A stretch of DNA of 64,000 bases from Polaromonas jejuensis NBRC 106434 (GTDB lineage Bacteria > Pseudomonadota > Gammaproteobacteria > Burkholderiales > Burkholderiaceae_C): the NCBI RefSeq assembly GCF_001598235.1, contig NZ_BCYO01000015.1, forward strand, positions 1-64,000, written 5' to 3'. Positions within the stretch are counted from its first letter, which is position 1. Each line of letters starts with the position of its first letter. Positions 1 through 8,977 of this stretch are shown piece after piece. The notes under the pieces are model-generated. The model was given only the letters and a program-made list of their open reading frames with translations, did no database searches and was not told where the DNA came from. A program made the position numbers and the translations under genes.

Positions 1-8
1 AAGGCCAT

Positions 9-37
9 AAAAAAAGCACCGGGTTACGGTGCTTTTT
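9..37 (-). terminator. Rho-independent terminator after rpoZ
   Basis: A perfect 10-bp stem (11-20 with 28-37) closes a 7-base loop. Read on the minus strand it is followed by a run of seven T. It lies just past the rpoZ stop, so the yicC/gmk/rpoZ transcript probably ends here. Confidence 0.85.
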
Positions 38-52
38 CCAGAGCTATTGGGG

Positions 53-256
53 TCAGTTGGGTACTTTTTTCAACATTTCCAGGCCGATCTTGCCATCAGC
101 GATTTCGCGCAGGGCGGTCACGCCGGGCTTGTTTTTGCTTTCGATCTTCGCGGCATGGCCCTGGCTGAGCATGCGGGCGCGGTACGTGGCGGCCAGAACA
201 AGCTGAAAGCGGTTGGGGATTTTTTCGAGGCAATCTTCGACGGTAATGCGGGCCAT
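53..256 (-). CDS. rpoZ: RNA polymerase omega subunit RpoZ
   Basis: This 67-residue protein begins [17 protein letters not shown], the conserved omega N-terminus, and contains the ATYRAR and [11 protein letters not shown] blocks. Omega binds the beta-prime C-terminal region, helps core polymerase assemble and, in many proteobacteria, forms part of the ppGpp site. The length is typical of betaproteobacterial omega. The gene sits 24 bases downstream of gmk on the same strand, the usual gmk-rpoZ arrangement, and is followed directly by a strong terminator. In relatives a relA/spoT gene often comes next; it would lie outside this window. Confidence 0.96.
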   Translation of the reverse strand: MARITVEDCLEKIPNRFQLVLAATYRARMLSQGHAAKIESKNKPGVTALREIADGKIGLEMLKKVPN

Positions 257-280
257 GGTGATCTCCGGTGTGATCGTAAC

Positions 281-901
281 TTAGGGAATTTGAAGGGCCT
301 CGAAAGTCTCGGCGCGGGCACGTCGCTGGGCCGAAAACTTGAGCCGCTGGGCATGCACAATGGTTTTCAGGTCGAAAACTGCCCGCTCAAACAACTCGTT
401 GATTATAACGAAGTCGAATTCCCGGGCCTGAGCCATCTCCGTGGCGGCATTTTTAAGCCGCAATTCGATCACCTCGGCGCTGTCCTCACCCCGGCGCTGC
501 AGGCGGGAGCGTAACTCCTCCCAGCTCGGGGGAAGTATGAATATCAGCACCGCGTTCGCGAAAATCCGCTTGATATTGATGGCGCCCTGAAAATCAATTT
601 CAAGAATGACGTCGGCACCATGGGCAACCCGCTCTTCGATGGTCTGGCGCGAGGTGCCGTAACGGTGGCCGTGGACATTCGCCCACTCCAGAAAGGCATC
701 GCGCTGCACCATGCCGTCAAATTCTTCGGGAGACAGGAAGAAATACTCGCGGCCATGTTTTTCCTGCCCGCGCGGCGGCCGGGTGGTGTGTGACACGGCA
801 GGCTGGATCGCTGAATCCAGCTCCATCAGCGCCTTCACCAGGCTGGATTTGCCCGCGCCACTGGGGGCGGCTACAACAAATAGATTTCCGGGATAGTCCA
901 T
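281..901 (-). CDS. gmk: Guanylate kinase
   Basis: A 206-residue guanylate kinase (GMP + ATP to GDP + ADP), cytosolic. The P-loop APSGAGKSS lies at about residues 11-19, followed by the GMP-binding segment [19 protein letters not shown] and the later [10 protein letters not shown] block. The frame stays open 23 codons upstream, but the ATG at 901 (MDYPGNLF) matches the family start and has a purine-rich AAAAGAG stretch before it. It lies between yicC and rpoZ with a 43-base gap to yicC, consistent with one transcript. Confidence 0.96.
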   Translation of the reverse strand: MDYPGNLFVVAAPSGAGKSSLVKALMELDSAIQPAVSHTTRPPRGQEKHGREYFFLSPEEFDGMVQRDAFLEWANVHGHRYGTSRQTIEERVAHGADVILEIDFQGAINIKRIFANAVLIFILPPSWEELRSRLQRRGEDSAEVIELRLKNAATEMAQAREFDFVIINELFERAVFDLKTIVHAQRLKFSAQRRARAETFEALQIP

Positions 902-944
902 GCGTACTGACTCTTTTCTGCTATAAATTTTGTAGTAATTGGCG

Positions 945-1862
945 TCACTCGATGTTCTGCACCTGCTCACGAATCTGCTCGATCAGCACTTTCATGTCCA
1001 CGGAAATGCGCGTCAGCTCCAGCGAGGCGGATTTGGAGCCCAGGGTGTTGGCTTCGCGGTGCAGCTCCTGGATCAGGAAGTCCAGGCGCTTGCCCAATTC
1101 ACCGCCGTCGGCGAGCAGGCGGTCAATTTCATCCAGGTGGGACGACAGGCGGGTGATTTCCTCGGCCACGTCAATCCGGATGGCAAAGGCGGTGGCCTCG
1201 GTCAGCGCCCTGTCCTGGGCGATTTCGGGCAGGGTCGCGCTTTCCGACAGGGCCATGGCCTCTTTCCAGCGCTCCAGGAAACGCGCCTTCTGCTGCTCCA
1301 CCAGCTTGGGAACCATGGGTACCGCCAGCTTCGCCAGGGCGCGCAATTGCCCGGTGCGGTCGAGCAGCATGTCCGCCAGGCGGGCGCCTTCGCGCTCCCG
1401 GGCCGCCATCAGTTCCGTCAGGGTCTTTTTTGCCAGTTTGAGCAGTTCCGGGCTGTGGTCATGCGGTTTTTTGTCTTCATTGGTCGCGAGGCGCAGGACA
1501 TCGGCCACGCTGAGCGCTGCGGCCTGCGGCAGCCACGACTTGATGCTGTCTTCCAGGGAGCCCAGGCGCTGCAGGGTGGCCGACGAGGGCGCACGCAGGT
1601 TGCTGGCCGATGTGCTTTCAAGCGAGACCCGCACCTCCACCTTGCCGCGTTTGAGTTGACCGGTCAGCAGCTCGCGCAGGGCGGGCTCGGCCTGCCGCAA
1701 CTCATCGGGAAGGCGAAAAGCCAGGTCCAGGAAGCGGCTGTTCACGGAGCGTATTTCGACACCCAGCCGGGAGTTGGCGTCCGGGCTTGACTCAGTTTCC
1801 AGGGCCGACTGCGCCGTGCTGGATTGCACGGTTGCATAACCCGTCATGCTGTAAACTGACAT
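945..1862 (-). CDS. yicC: YicC-family endoribonuclease
   Basis: A 305-residue YicC/YloC-family protein with the hallmark N-terminus [10 protein letters not shown] and the C-terminal DUF1732 block ([10 protein letters not shown], then [16 protein letters not shown] at the end). E. coli YicC is reported to act as an endoribonuclease with PNPase on small RNAs; that role here is by homology. It is the first gene of the yicC-gmk-rpoZ run. Its start at 1862 is 70 bases from the start of the divergent kinase gene, so the short gap must hold both promoters. Confidence 0.93.
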   Translation of the reverse strand: MSVYSMTGYATVQSSTAQSALETESSPDANSRLGVEIRSVNSRFLDLAFRLPDELRQAEPALRELLTGQLKRGKVEVRVSLESTSASNLRAPSSATLQRLGSLEDSIKSWLPQAAALSVADVLRLATNEDKKPHDHSPELLKLAKKTLTELMAAREREGARLADMLLDRTGQLRALAKLAVPMVPKLVEQQKARFLERWKEAMALSESATLPEIAQDRALTEATAFAIRIDVAEEITRLSSHLDEIDRLLADGGELGKRLDFLIQELHREANTLGSKSASLELTRISVDMKVLIEQIREQVQNIE

Positions 1863-1931
1863 TTGCTGATACGCTTTATAAAGAGAGAGAACAAGACTTG
1901 CGTGACATCGTCACCAAGCTCATCCCAAATT

Positions 1932-2939
1932 ATGTCAAAGGTCAAGCCTGCACCGTTGCCGCCCGACACCGTCATTGGTGGCTATCGTGTTGTGCGAAAG
2001 CTCTCGGCCGGCGGGTTTGGTGTAGTTTACTTGGCCGTGGACAACGAAGGCCAGCAGATCGCCATCAAGGAGTACCTGCCGGCTTCTCTGGCCAGCCGCG
2101 CGGCCGGTGAGTTGCTGCCGCAGGTTCAGCCTGACAAGCTCTCGCTGTACCGCCTGGGGCTCAAGAGTTTTTTTGAAGAGGGCCGCTCGCTCGCCCAGAT
2201 CTCGCACGGCTCGGTGGTGAGCGTGCTGAATTTCTTCCGCGAGAACGAAACCGTTTACATGGTCATGAACTACCTGGAGGGCGGGACCCTGCAGGACTTC
2301 ATCATCACGGCCCGCGAGCTGAAAAAGCAGAAAGTGTTCCGCGAGTCGACCATTCGCTCGCTGTTTGACGAAATCCTGCGCGGACTGCGCATCGTGCACC
2401 AGCACAAAATGCTGCATCTGGACATCAAACCCGCCAACATCTTCATCACCGACGACAACCGGGCCGTGATGATCGACTTTGGCGCGGCCCGCGAGGTGCT
2501 GAGCAAAGAGGGCAATTTCATCCGCCCCATGTACACGCCCGGGTTCGCCGCCCCTGAAATGTACCGGCGCGATTCGTCGATGGGACCCTGGACCGATATT
2601 TATGCGATTGGCGCCTGTATTTACGCCACCATGCAGGGCTACCCACCCAATGATGCGCCGCAACGCCTTGAAAAAGACCGGTTGTCGCTGGCCTTGTCGC
2701 GCCTGCGGGGTGTTTACTCGGATAACCTGATTGAAGTCGTCGAGTGGTGCATGTCGCTGGACCCGCTGTCCCGGCCCCAGTCGGTATTTGCCCTGCAAAA
2801 GGAGTTGAGCCGGGAAGGTGAACGTCGCTACACCAAGCTCACTGTCAGCGAAAAGGTACGTCTCCAGTTTGACAACATGGTGTCCGATACCAAAAAAACC
2901 GCGCGCAGAGCCACCGACCTTGCGACCAAGTTCAAATGA
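1932..2939 (+). CDS. Ser/Thr protein kinase (Hanks type)
   Basis: A 335-residue eukaryotic-type kinase. The glycine loop SAGGFGVVY is followed by the ATP-anchoring Lys in IAIKEYLP (about residue 46). The catalytic loop is HLDIKPAN (Asp about 164), with IDFGAA (DFG, about 182) and APEMY for motif VIII, so it looks active. No membrane segment is obvious, suggesting a cytosolic enzyme. I chose ATG 1932 because the kinase fold begins about 15 residues later; an upstream TTG at 1863 is possible. Its stop overlaps the next ATG by four bases (ATGA), so kinase and phosphatase are translationally coupled. The substrate is unknown. Confidence 0.92.
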   Translation: MSKVKPAPLPPDTVIGGYRVVRKLSAGGFGVVYLAVDNEGQQIAIKEYLPASLASRAAGELLPQVQPDKLSLYRLGLKSFFEEGRSLAQISHGSVVSVLNFFRENETVYMVMNYLEGGTLQDFIITARELKKQKVFRESTIRSLFDEILRGLRIVHQHKMLHLDIKPANIFITDDNRAVMIDFGAAREVLSKEGNFIRPMYTPGFAAPEMYRRDSSMGPWTDIYAIGACIYATMQGYPPNDAPQRLEKDRLSLALSRLRGVYSDNLIEVVEWCMSLDPLSRPQSVFALQKELSREGERRYTKLTVSEKVRLQFDNMVSDTKKTARRATDLATKFK

Positions 2940-3838
2940 AATTCTCTGTCTTTCAGGTGAGTCGCAGGGGCGGGAGGGAAAAAAACGAAGACCGCATGGG
3001 CTATTGCTACACGCGTGAATCGGGCCTTTTCGTTCTGGCCGACGGCATGGGCGGCCATCCCGAGGGCGAAGTGGCGGCCCAGCTGGCGCTGCAGACCATT
3101 TCCGCGCTGTACCAGCGGGAAGCGCGTCCCACCATCAGGGACACGGTGGAGTTTCTGTCGGGCGCCGTGATGGCGGCCCATCACCAGATCATCCGCTACG
3201 CCAGTGAAAAAGGCATGCTCGACACGCCCCGCACCACGCTGGTGGCGGCCATCTTGCAGGGCAGCGGGGCCACCTGGGTGCATTGCGGGGACTCGCGCCT
3301 GTATGTCGTGCGTGATGGCGAACTGCTGACGCGCACGCGCGATCACTCCTACCTGGAGCAGCAAAGCGCCGGGGTGATCAAGCTGGAGCACATCAATCGC
3401 AACATTCTTTTTACCTGCCTGGGTTCGCCGACCAAGCCTATTTTTGACGTCGCGGGCCCCGTGGTCCTGCAGCAGGGCGACAAGATGCTGCTGTGCTCTG
3501 ATGGCTTGTGGAGCAGCCTGGGTGACGCCGAAATTGTCCGTCAACTGGCCGGCAAAGGCGTGTCTGTCGCGGTCCCCGACCTGGTCGAAAATGCCTTGCG
3601 CATCGGTGGCACGCACAGCGATAACGTGACGGTTCTTGCCATGGAGTGGGAAACGCCGGATGCGTTTGAATCCACCCGCGGCGTGTCGACCGACGACATC
3701 ATGGATGGTGTGTTTGCCTCCACGATTCAGGCCGGCGTGCTCGACAATATGGTCGATGACCTCGACGAGGCCACGATCGAAAGGTCGATCGCTGAAATCA
3801 ACGAGGCGATACGCCGATCGGCCACCAGAAAAACCTGA
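2936..3838 (+). CDS. PP2C-family Ser/Thr phosphatase
   Basis: A 300-residue PPM/PP2C phosphatase. Metal-binding signatures are present: KNEDR near residue 20, LADGMGGHPEGE near 38, LLCSDGLW near 187 and GTHSDNVTVL near 225. No signal peptide or membrane segment is seen. About 50 extra acidic residues follow the catalytic domain, ending in repeated Asp/Glu-Ile-Asn segments; I know no function for them. It overlaps the kinase gene by four bases, so it probably dephosphorylates the same targets as the adjacent kinase. Confidence 0.92.
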   Translation: MKFSVFQVSRRGGREKNEDRMGYCYTRESGLFVLADGMGGHPEGEVAAQLALQTISALYQREARPTIRDTVEFLSGAVMAAHHQIIRYASEKGMLDTPRTTLVAAILQGSGATWVHCGDSRLYVVRDGELLTRTRDHSYLEQQSAGVIKLEHINRNILFTCLGSPTKPIFDVAGPVVLQQGDKMLLCSDGLWSSLGDAEIVRQLAGKGVSVAVPDLVENALRIGGTHSDNVTVLAMEWETPDAFESTRGVSTDDIMDGVFASTIQAGVLDNMVDDLDEATIERSIAEINEAIRRSATRKT

Positions 3839-3972
3839 ATCCCAGGGTTTGAATTCGGGGCTTGACTGCTGCGGCGCGGGTGAGAGTGCCGCGGTGCCCT
3901 ATTTTTATCTCTCTTTTTCACCATCAAGTCCGGCGTTTTCTGTCAAAAAGCCATTCAAGAAAGCCATTCATC

Positions 3973-4701
3973 ATGAGTCAGTTTGAACGAAGCGGCGCCC
4001 GTGCGACCGATGCCCTGCGCCCCGTGTGCATCACCCGCCGCTACACGGCCTATGCCGAAGGTTCGGTACTGATTGAATTCGGCGGCACCAAGGTGCTGTG
4101 CACCGCCTCCGTCGAGGAAAAAGTGCCGGGCCATAAAAAGGGCAGCGGCGAAGGCTGGGTGACGGCCGAATACGGCATGCTGCCGCGCGCCACGCACACG
4201 CGCAGCGACCGGGAAGCGGCCCGCGGCAAGCAAAGCGGCCGCACCCAGGAAATCCAGCGCCTGATTGGCCGCTCCATGCGCTCCGTGTTTGACCTGAAAA
4301 AACTGGGTGAACGCACCATTTACCTTGATTGCGACGTGATTCAGGCCGATGGCGGCACCCGCACGGCCAGCATTACCGGTGCCTTTGTGGCTGCGCAGGA
4401 TGCCGTCAACCAATTGCTGGCCGACGGCAAGATACTGCAAACGCCTATCCTCGACCACGTGGCAGCCATCTCGGTGGGCATTGTGCAGGGCACGCCCCTG
4501 CTCGATCTGGAATACACCGAAGACTCGGCCTGCGACACCGACATGAATGTGGTCATGACCGGCGCCGGCCACTATGTGGAAGTGCAGGGCACGGCGGAGG
4601 GCGCCGCTTTTTCGCGCCAGGAAATGGACGCCCTGCTGGTGCTGGCCGAAAAAGGCATCGCCGAGCTGATCGCCCTGCAGAAGAATTCGCTATTGAATTA
4701 A
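3973..4701 (+). CDS. rph: Ribonuclease PH
   Basis: A 242-residue RNase PH, which trims tRNA 3' ends phosphorolytically. [18 protein letters not shown], the phosphate-binding [21 protein letters not shown] region and the [16 protein letters not shown] motif are all present, so it appears full length, unlike the truncated E. coli K-12 allele. The open frame extends upstream, but ATG 3973 is the family start. The last codons (NSLLN and the stop) lie inside a copy of the interspersed GCTAT-N7-ATAGC repeat, which has set the protein's C-terminus. rdgB follows in the common rph-rdgB order. Confidence 0.96.
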   Translation: MSQFERSGARATDALRPVCITRRYTAYAEGSVLIEFGGTKVLCTASVEEKVPGHKKGSGEGWVTAEYGMLPRATHTRSDREAARGKQSGRTQEIQRLIGRSMRSVFDLKKLGERTIYLDCDVIQADGGTRTASITGAFVAAQDAVNQLLADGKILQTPILDHVAAISVGIVQGTPLLDLEYTEDSACDTDMNVVMTGAGHYVEVQGTAEGAAFSRQEMDALLVLAEKGIAELIALQKNSLLN

Positions 4702-4736
4702 TAGCTGATAGCGCTTTACCATCAAGGGTTATAGCC
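4689..4736 (+). repeat. Interspersed repeat, copy A
   Basis: The 17-base head GCTAT-TGAATTA-ATAGC (4689-4705) is followed by TGATAGCGCTTT and AAGGGTTATAGCC. The head overlaps the 3' end of rph and the rest fills the gap to rdgB. Related copies are at 8813, 26275, 29294, 44389, 45364, 53566 and 61090. Confidence 0.75.
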
Positions 4737-4745
4737 TTGTTTCTT

Positions 4746-5357
4746 ATGAAAATCGTACTTGCATCGAATAACCAGGGCAAGCTCGCCGAGCTGCAGGCCA
4801 TGCTGGCCCCCCTGGGCCTGGAATTGCTGAGCCAGGCCGAGCTGGCCATCCCCGAAGCCGAAGAGCCATTTCGCACCTTTGTGGAAAATGCACTCAGCAA
4901 GGCCCGCCATGCGTCACGGCTTAGCGGCCTGCCGGCCCTGGCCGACGATGCCGGCCTGTGCGTGGAGGCTTTTGGCGGCCTGCCCGGCGTGGACACGGCG
5001 TTTTATGCCACGCAGTTTGGCTATGCCAAGGGCGATGCCAACAACGTCAAGGCCTTGCTGGAGCAGATGGCCGGCCTGACGGAGCGCTCCCAGCGCCGCG
5101 CGGCGCTGGTCAGCACCCTGGTGGCGGTGCGTTCGGCGGACGATCCCGAGCCCTTGATTGCGTCCGGACGGGTGGCTGGTGAAATTGCGCAGCAGCCCAT
5201 GGGCAGCAACGGATTTGGCTTTGACCCGGTGATGTTCATCCCCGAGTTTGGTCAAACCTTTGCGCAGCTGCCTGTGAGCGTGAAAAACGCCAACAGCCAC
5301 CGCGGCAAGGCCGCGCGCCAGATGATGGCGCTGATGCGCGAGCGCTGGATAGCATGA
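4746..5357 (+). CDS. rdgB: dITP/XTP pyrophosphatase (RdgB/HAM1)
   Basis: A 203-residue Ham1-family enzyme that hydrolyses dITP, ITP and XTP to monophosphates, keeping deaminated purines out of nucleic acid. The start MKIVLASNNQGKLAEL carries the SNNxGK nucleotide-binding signature; FVENALSKARHAS, LADDAGLCVEA and GSNGFGFDPVM follow in family order, and the protein ends SHRGKAARQM. ATG 4746 is chosen because the family begins at that exact motif. It lies 44 bases after rph, with a repeat copy filling the gap. Confidence 0.95.
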   Translation: MKIVLASNNQGKLAELQAMLAPLGLELLSQAELAIPEAEEPFRTFVENALSKARHASRLSGLPALADDAGLCVEAFGGLPGVDTAFYATQFGYAKGDANNVKALLEQMAGLTERSQRRAALVSTLVAVRSADDPEPLIASGRVAGEIAQQPMGSNGFGFDPVMFIPEFGQTFAQLPVSVKNANSHRGKAARQMMALMRERWIA

Positions 5358-5480
5358 TTCACCCCGTGGCTTTGCGCACTTCGTGTCGCAGCCTCCCCCT
5401 CAAGGGGCGACACCTGCGGCCCGGCGAAGCCGGTTCCGCGGTGTCCGCTGGCCGGCGCTGCGACTGGTGCAAGGCCTCGT
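5358..5480 (+). repeat. GC-rich structured intergenic repeat
   Basis: The rdgB-hemW gap holds a structured GC-rich block. GTGTCGC at 5383-5389 pairs with GCGACAC at 5407-5413 around CCCCCTCAAGGGG. A second hairpin, CCGGC-GAA-GCCGG, is at 5421-5433. I recall similar blocks from many Comamonadaceae intergenic regions, but this is the only copy noticed here. Confidence 0.5.
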
Positions 5481-5514
5481 ACCTGTTATATGCATTCATT
5501 GACCTGAGCCGATC

Positions 5515-6699
5515 GTGAAAGACATTCAGCACTACATGCGCAGCGGCACGCTGCAGCTGGCGGCGTTGCCGCCGCTGTCGCTCTATGTGCACCTGCCCTG
5601 GTGCCTGAAAAAATGCCCTTACTGCGATTTCAACTCGCATGAGGTGGCGGGCGAGATGCCCGAGCAGCGCTACATCGACGCGGTGGTGGCCGATCTGGAG
5701 GCTTCGCTGCCTTTGGTCTGGGGCCGCACGGTGCACAGCATTTTTATTGGCGGCGGCACGCCCAGCCTGTTTTCGCCGCAGGCCATTGATCGCCTGCTGG
5801 CCGATATCCGGGCGCGCCTGAAGCTGACGCCGGATTGCGAAATCACCCTGGAGGCCAACCCCGGCACCTTTGAAAAAGACCGTTTCCGGGCCTTTCGCAG
5901 CGCCGGGGTGACGCGCCTTTCCGTGGGGGTGCAGAGTTTTGATGACCGCCACCTCAAGGCCCTGGGCCGCGTGCATGACCGTGCCCAGGCGATTGCCGCC
6001 GTGGAAGAAGCGGCTCAGGCCTTTGACACCTTCAACCTCGACATCATGTATGCCTTGCCCGGCCAGACGCTGGAAAGCCTGGAGCAGGACATGCGGCAAG
6101 CCCTGGCGCTGCAGCCGCCCCATATCTCGATTTACCACCTGACGATTGAGGCCAACACCTATTTCGCCAAATTTCCGCCGGTGATTCCCGAGGAAGACAT
6201 GGCTTACGCCATGCTCGACAAGATCACCGAGATGACCGGGGCTGCGGGGCTGCAGCGTTATGAAGTGTCGGCCTACGCCAAACCGGGCCACCGCTGCTTT
6301 CACAACCTCAATTACTGGCAGTTTGGCGATTACCTGGGTATTGGTGCCGGTGCCCACAGCAAGCTCAGCTTCGCGCACCGGGTGGTTCGCCAGGTTCGCT
6401 TTCGTGAGCCCAAGCTCTACATGGAAAAAGCCCTGGCAGGCGACGCCGTCACGCAGGAAACCGAAGTCGCCCGCGCCGACTTGCCTTTTGAATTCATGCT
6501 CAATGCCTTGCGGCTCAGGGATGGCTTCAAATTGCAGGATTTTGCTGACAAGACAGGTCTGCCCCTGAGCGCCATCCAGAAGGGGCTGGAAGAGGCCGAA
6601 CGCAAGGGTTTGATAGAGCGCGATTTTGTCCAAGTCAAGCCGACCGAGCGCGGCTTTGATTTTTTGAACGACCTGCAATCATTATTTTTGACAGAGTAA
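5515..6699 (+). CDS. hemW: Radical SAM protein HemW
   Basis: A 394-residue radical SAM protein of the HemW family, reported to act as a heme chaperone rather than the coproporphyrinogen oxidase it was once called. The [4Fe-4S] motif WCLKKCPYC has Cys at about 30, 34 and 37, followed by FIGGGTPSLF and the LTLEANPGTF and VGVQSFDD segments. The C-terminal wing with RERDFVQVKPTERGFDFLND-type sequence is present. The start is GTG 5515; ATG 5536 is an alternative. It follows rdgB in the order common in Burkholderiales. Confidence 0.92.
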   Translation: MKDIQHYMRSGTLQLAALPPLSLYVHLPWCLKKCPYCDFNSHEVAGEMPEQRYIDAVVADLEASLPLVWGRTVHSIFIGGGTPSLFSPQAIDRLLADIRARLKLTPDCEITLEANPGTFEKDRFRAFRSAGVTRLSVGVQSFDDRHLKALGRVHDRAQAIAAVEEAAQAFDTFNLDIMYALPGQTLESLEQDMRQALALQPPHISIYHLTIEANTYFAKFPPVIPEEDMAYAMLDKITEMTGAAGLQRYEVSAYAKPGHRCFHNLNYWQFGDYLGIGAGAHSKLSFAHRVVRQVRFREPKLYMEKALAGDAVTQETEVARADLPFEFMLNALRLRDGFKLQDFADKTGLPLSAIQKGLEEAERKGLIERDFVQVKPTERGFDFLNDLQSLFLTE

Positions 6700-6715
6700 G
6701 CGGCAGCGCGACCTT

Positions 6716-6928
6716 ATGGAAACTACGGGCATCATTTTTTTCGTTATCAGCGGTGCGATCTGCTTGGGGCTGGGACGCATCTTTGTGCATTTTCGGGATA
6801 AAAAGCGCAGCAAGCAGGCGCAGGAGCGGCAGGCCCAGGTCCTGCGTGACCGGCCGGCCGAGACCGAATCCAGAAACAAGAGCAAACGCAAGCGGCAGCA
6901 GCTTGAGAAGCGGGCCGGAAAGCCCTAG
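6716..6928 (+). CDS. Small single-pass membrane protein, unknown
   Basis: A 70-residue protein. Residues 4-24 (TGIIFFVISGAICLGLGRIF) form one membrane segment, followed by a very basic, Gln/Lys/Arg-rich tail with four RK/KR clusters. It starts 17 bases after hemW on the same strand and may share its transcript. I do not recognise the family. The charge pattern predicts a cytoplasmic C-terminal tail, perhaps contacting nucleic acid or acidic lipid; that is speculation. Confidence 0.6.
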   Translation: METTGIIFFVISGAICLGLGRIFVHFRDKKRSKQAQERQAQVLRDRPAETESRNKSKRKRQQLEKRAGKP

Positions 6929-7134
6929 GGGCGCCGGGGATTCCGACGAGCTCAAGCGACAATCACGCAACCCTCAAGAAAGCCAATGACCGCCGAATAT
7001 TTGATGACCCAAACCGTAATGCTGGCCTACCGGTGGGCAGCTTACGCGCTGCTGAACCTGGTCGATGATGCCGCGATGCTGGCGCTGGTGTTCTGCTGAG
7101 GGAGTGAGCCCCGCCGTCAAGTACCGATGTTGTC

Positions 7135-7210
7135 TGGTGGAGAGGAGGAGGATCGAACTCCCGACCTCTGCATTGCGAACGCAGCGCTCTCCCAACTGAG
7201 CTACCTCCCC
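7135..7210 (-). tRNA. tRNA-Ala (CGC)
   Basis: The minus strand folds into a 76-base cloverleaf with an encoded CCA end. The acceptor pairs GGGGAGG with CCTCTCC (one G-U). The D arm is GCTCAGTTGGGAGAGC. The anticodon loop TTCGCAA gives anticodon CGC (codon GCG, Ala). The T loop is TTCGATC. Confidence 0.95.
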
Positions 7211-7358
7211 AACGGAAAAAGTCTAACAGCAAAGGTGAGTCCGCGACAAGTGCATGCCCGGAACGTCTTGCCGGCATGGCCCATGCCGTGTCATGGCGGT
7301 GCCCGCTGACGCGGCTGGCGAAATCAGTTCCCGCGTAGAGGGTAAGCAAGCCCCAATG

Positions 7359-7385
7359 AAAACGGCCCCGCGCGAGGGCCGTTTT
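7359..7385 (-). terminator. Hairpin terminator after tRNA-Ser
   Basis: AAAACGGCCC (7359-7368) pairs perfectly with GGGCCGTTTT (7376-7385) across a 7-base loop, leaving a T-run on the minus strand. It begins seven bases beyond the tRNA-Ser CCA end. Confidence 0.8.
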
Positions 7386-7391
7386 GCTGTG

Positions 7392-7479
7392 TGGCGGAGA
7401 CTGTGAGATTCGAACTCACGGACGGTTGCCCGTCGGCAGTTTTCAAGACTGCTGGTTTAAACCACTCACCCAAGTCTCC
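7392..7479 (-). tRNA. tRNA-Ser (TGA)
   Basis: An 88-base class II tRNA on the minus strand with encoded CCA. The acceptor is GGAGACT, the anticodon loop CTTGAAA gives TGA (codon UCA, Ser), and the long variable arm GACGGGCAACCGTC is characteristic of tRNA-Ser. The T loop is TTCGAAT. Confidence 0.95.
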
Positions 7480-7567
7480 AAAAATCCAGGGGTCGCGCAA
7501 GCGATCCGAAGCCCGATAGTTTAACCGCTGGGCAGGCGGGCGGCGGGGCAGGCCCGGAAAAATAGCG

Positions 7568-8224
7568 TCAGGCCGCCTGCAGCATGCCCTTGGTTTCGAT
7601 GAATGCAATCACCTCGGCCAGGCCGGTATTGGTTTTGAGATTGGTCATCACAAAGGGTTTCAGTCCCTTGGGCGTGGTGCGCATGCGGATGGTGTCGGCT
7701 TCCATCACGCCCAGGTCGGCGCCCACGTACGGGGCCAGATCGATTTTGTTGATGACGAACAAATCGCTCTTGGTGATGCCGGGGCCGCCCTTGCGCGGGA
7801 TTTTTTCACCGGCGGCCACGTCGATCACATAGATGGTGAGGTCACTCAGCTCCGGGCTGAAAGTGGCGGCCAGGTTGTCGCCGCCGGATTCGACGAACAC
7901 CACATCGGCATCGGGAAAATCCACCAGCATGCGGTCGATGGCTTCCAGGTTGATGGAGGCGTCTTCGCGTATGGCCGTGTGCGGGCAGCCGCCCGTTTCC
8001 ACGCCCATGATGCGTTCGGCGGCCAGCGCGCCGCTGACCGTGAGCAGTCGCTGATCTTCCTTGGTGTAGATGTCGTTGGTGATGGCCACGAGGTCGTATT
8101 TGTTCTTCATGGCCTTGCAAAGCATTTCCAGCAGGGTGGTTTTACCGGAGCCGACGGGCCCGCCTATGCCCACGCGAAGGGGCGGCAGTTTTTTGGTGCG
8201 GTTGGCGATGTGGTGCAAGCTCAT
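7568..8224 (-). CDS. ureG: Urease accessory GTPase UreG
   Basis: A 218-residue UreG, the SIMIBI GTPase that delivers nickel into urease with UreD, UreF and UreE. The P-loop [15 protein letters not shown] is near residues 19-33, the metal-binding [16 protein letters not shown] block (Cys-Pro-His) is intact, then [17 protein letters not shown] and [10 protein letters not shown] for guanine recognition. It is the last gene of the ureA-hupE-ureB-ureC-ureE-ureF-ureG run, 38 bases after ureF. Confidence 0.97.
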   Translation of the reverse strand: MSLHHIANRTKKLPPLRVGIGGPVGSGKTTLLEMLCKAMKNKYDLVAITNDIYTKEDQRLLTVSGALAAERIMGVETGGCPHTAIREDASINLEAIDRMLVDFPDADVVFVESGGDNLAATFSPELSDLTIYVIDVAAGEKIPRKGGPGITKSDLFVINKIDLAPYVGADLGVMEADTIRMRTTPKGLKPFVMTNLKTNTGLAEVIAFIETKGMLQAA

Positions 8225-8262
8225 GGGGTGAATACCTTGAAAAAACTGGGTGAAGCGCCCGG

Positions 8263-8964
8263 CTAGGAGCGGAACAGCCGTGAATACTGGGTTTCGTGCT
8301 GCGAGGAAAGAATCGCCAGCATGGGTGAAAAAGCCTGGCGTTCGCCGTCTGAAAGCTGCATGGCCGCTTCAACCGCAGGAGGAATGTCTCGGCTCAGCTG
8401 CGCCAGCATGCGCTGTCCGGCGCTTTGCCCCAGCGGTACGGATTTGAGCGCGGCCTGCATCATGTTCTCGGCCCAGCCAAATGCGTAGGCCAGCAGGCAG
8501 TCGCGCACACCGGCTGCGGTCTGCGAGGCCGCCAGTGCAAACGCGACCGGATAGGTGGGCTGCAAGCGGGCGCAAGCCTCAATGTGTTCGGCATTGGCGC
8601 CGTCATGGTTGCGCAGCCAGTCCAGCAGCGAGCGCCCCATCTGCTCCGCCTGCAGCCGCAGTTCGCTGGTTTCCCGCGTGTGCAGCACCCAGTCGTTAAG
8701 CTGCCGGACGTGGAGCAGGTCGCCTTCGCGCCAGGCGGGGATGGCCTGGGCAATGACGGCAAGGTCCCCGCGTGCCAATGTCAGCTGGAGCTGGTCGCTG
8801 AGCCAGTTGGATGCTATGCTTTCTGTAGCTACTCCCGACCGTTCCACGGCGGCCTCAAGCCCTTCCGAGTAGGAAAATCCGCCCACGGGCAAAGCCGGGG
8901 AGGCCAGCCAGATCAGCTGGAGCAGGCTGGGTGCCGGCAAGGGTTCCGCGGGCTGGGTAAGCAT
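8263..8964 (-). CDS. ureF: Urease accessory protein UreF
   Basis: A 233-residue UreF, which bridges UreD and UreG in the urease activation complex. [18 protein letters not shown] near the N-terminus and [25 protein letters not shown] near the C-terminus are diagnostic. The frame is open further upstream but would run through ureE; ATG 8964 lies 13 bases past the ureE stop and matches the family start. Codons for about residues 46-51 (the GVATESIA segment) contain a sequence matching the 17-base head of the interspersed repeat, in a variable part of the protein. Confidence 0.95.
   Translation of the reverse strand: MLTQPAEPLPAPSLLQLIWLASPALPVGGFSYSEGLEAAVERSGVATESIASNWLSDQLQLTLARGDLAVIAQAIPAWREGDLLHVRQLNDWVLHTRETSELRLQAEQMGRSLLDWLRNHDGANAEHIEACARLQPTYPVAFALAASQTAAGVRDCLLAYAFGWAENMMQAALKSVPLGQSAGQRMLAQLSRDIPPAVEAAMQLSDGERQAFSPMLAILSSQHETQYSRLFRS
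8813..8829. repeat. Repeat-head match inside ureF, copy G
   Basis: GCTAT-GCTTTCT-GTAGC has the same 5-7-5 layout as the intergenic copies, with one substitution in the right arm. No clear tail follows, so this could be a decayed copy or coincidence. Confidence 0.35.
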
Positions 8965-8977
8965 TCGCAGACCTGAC

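Noticed and set aside
6986..7099. A 37-codon hydrophobic plus-strand frame before the tRNA-Ala gene.
   Set aside because: The ribosome-binding site is weak and no family is recognised; too short to support from sequence alone.
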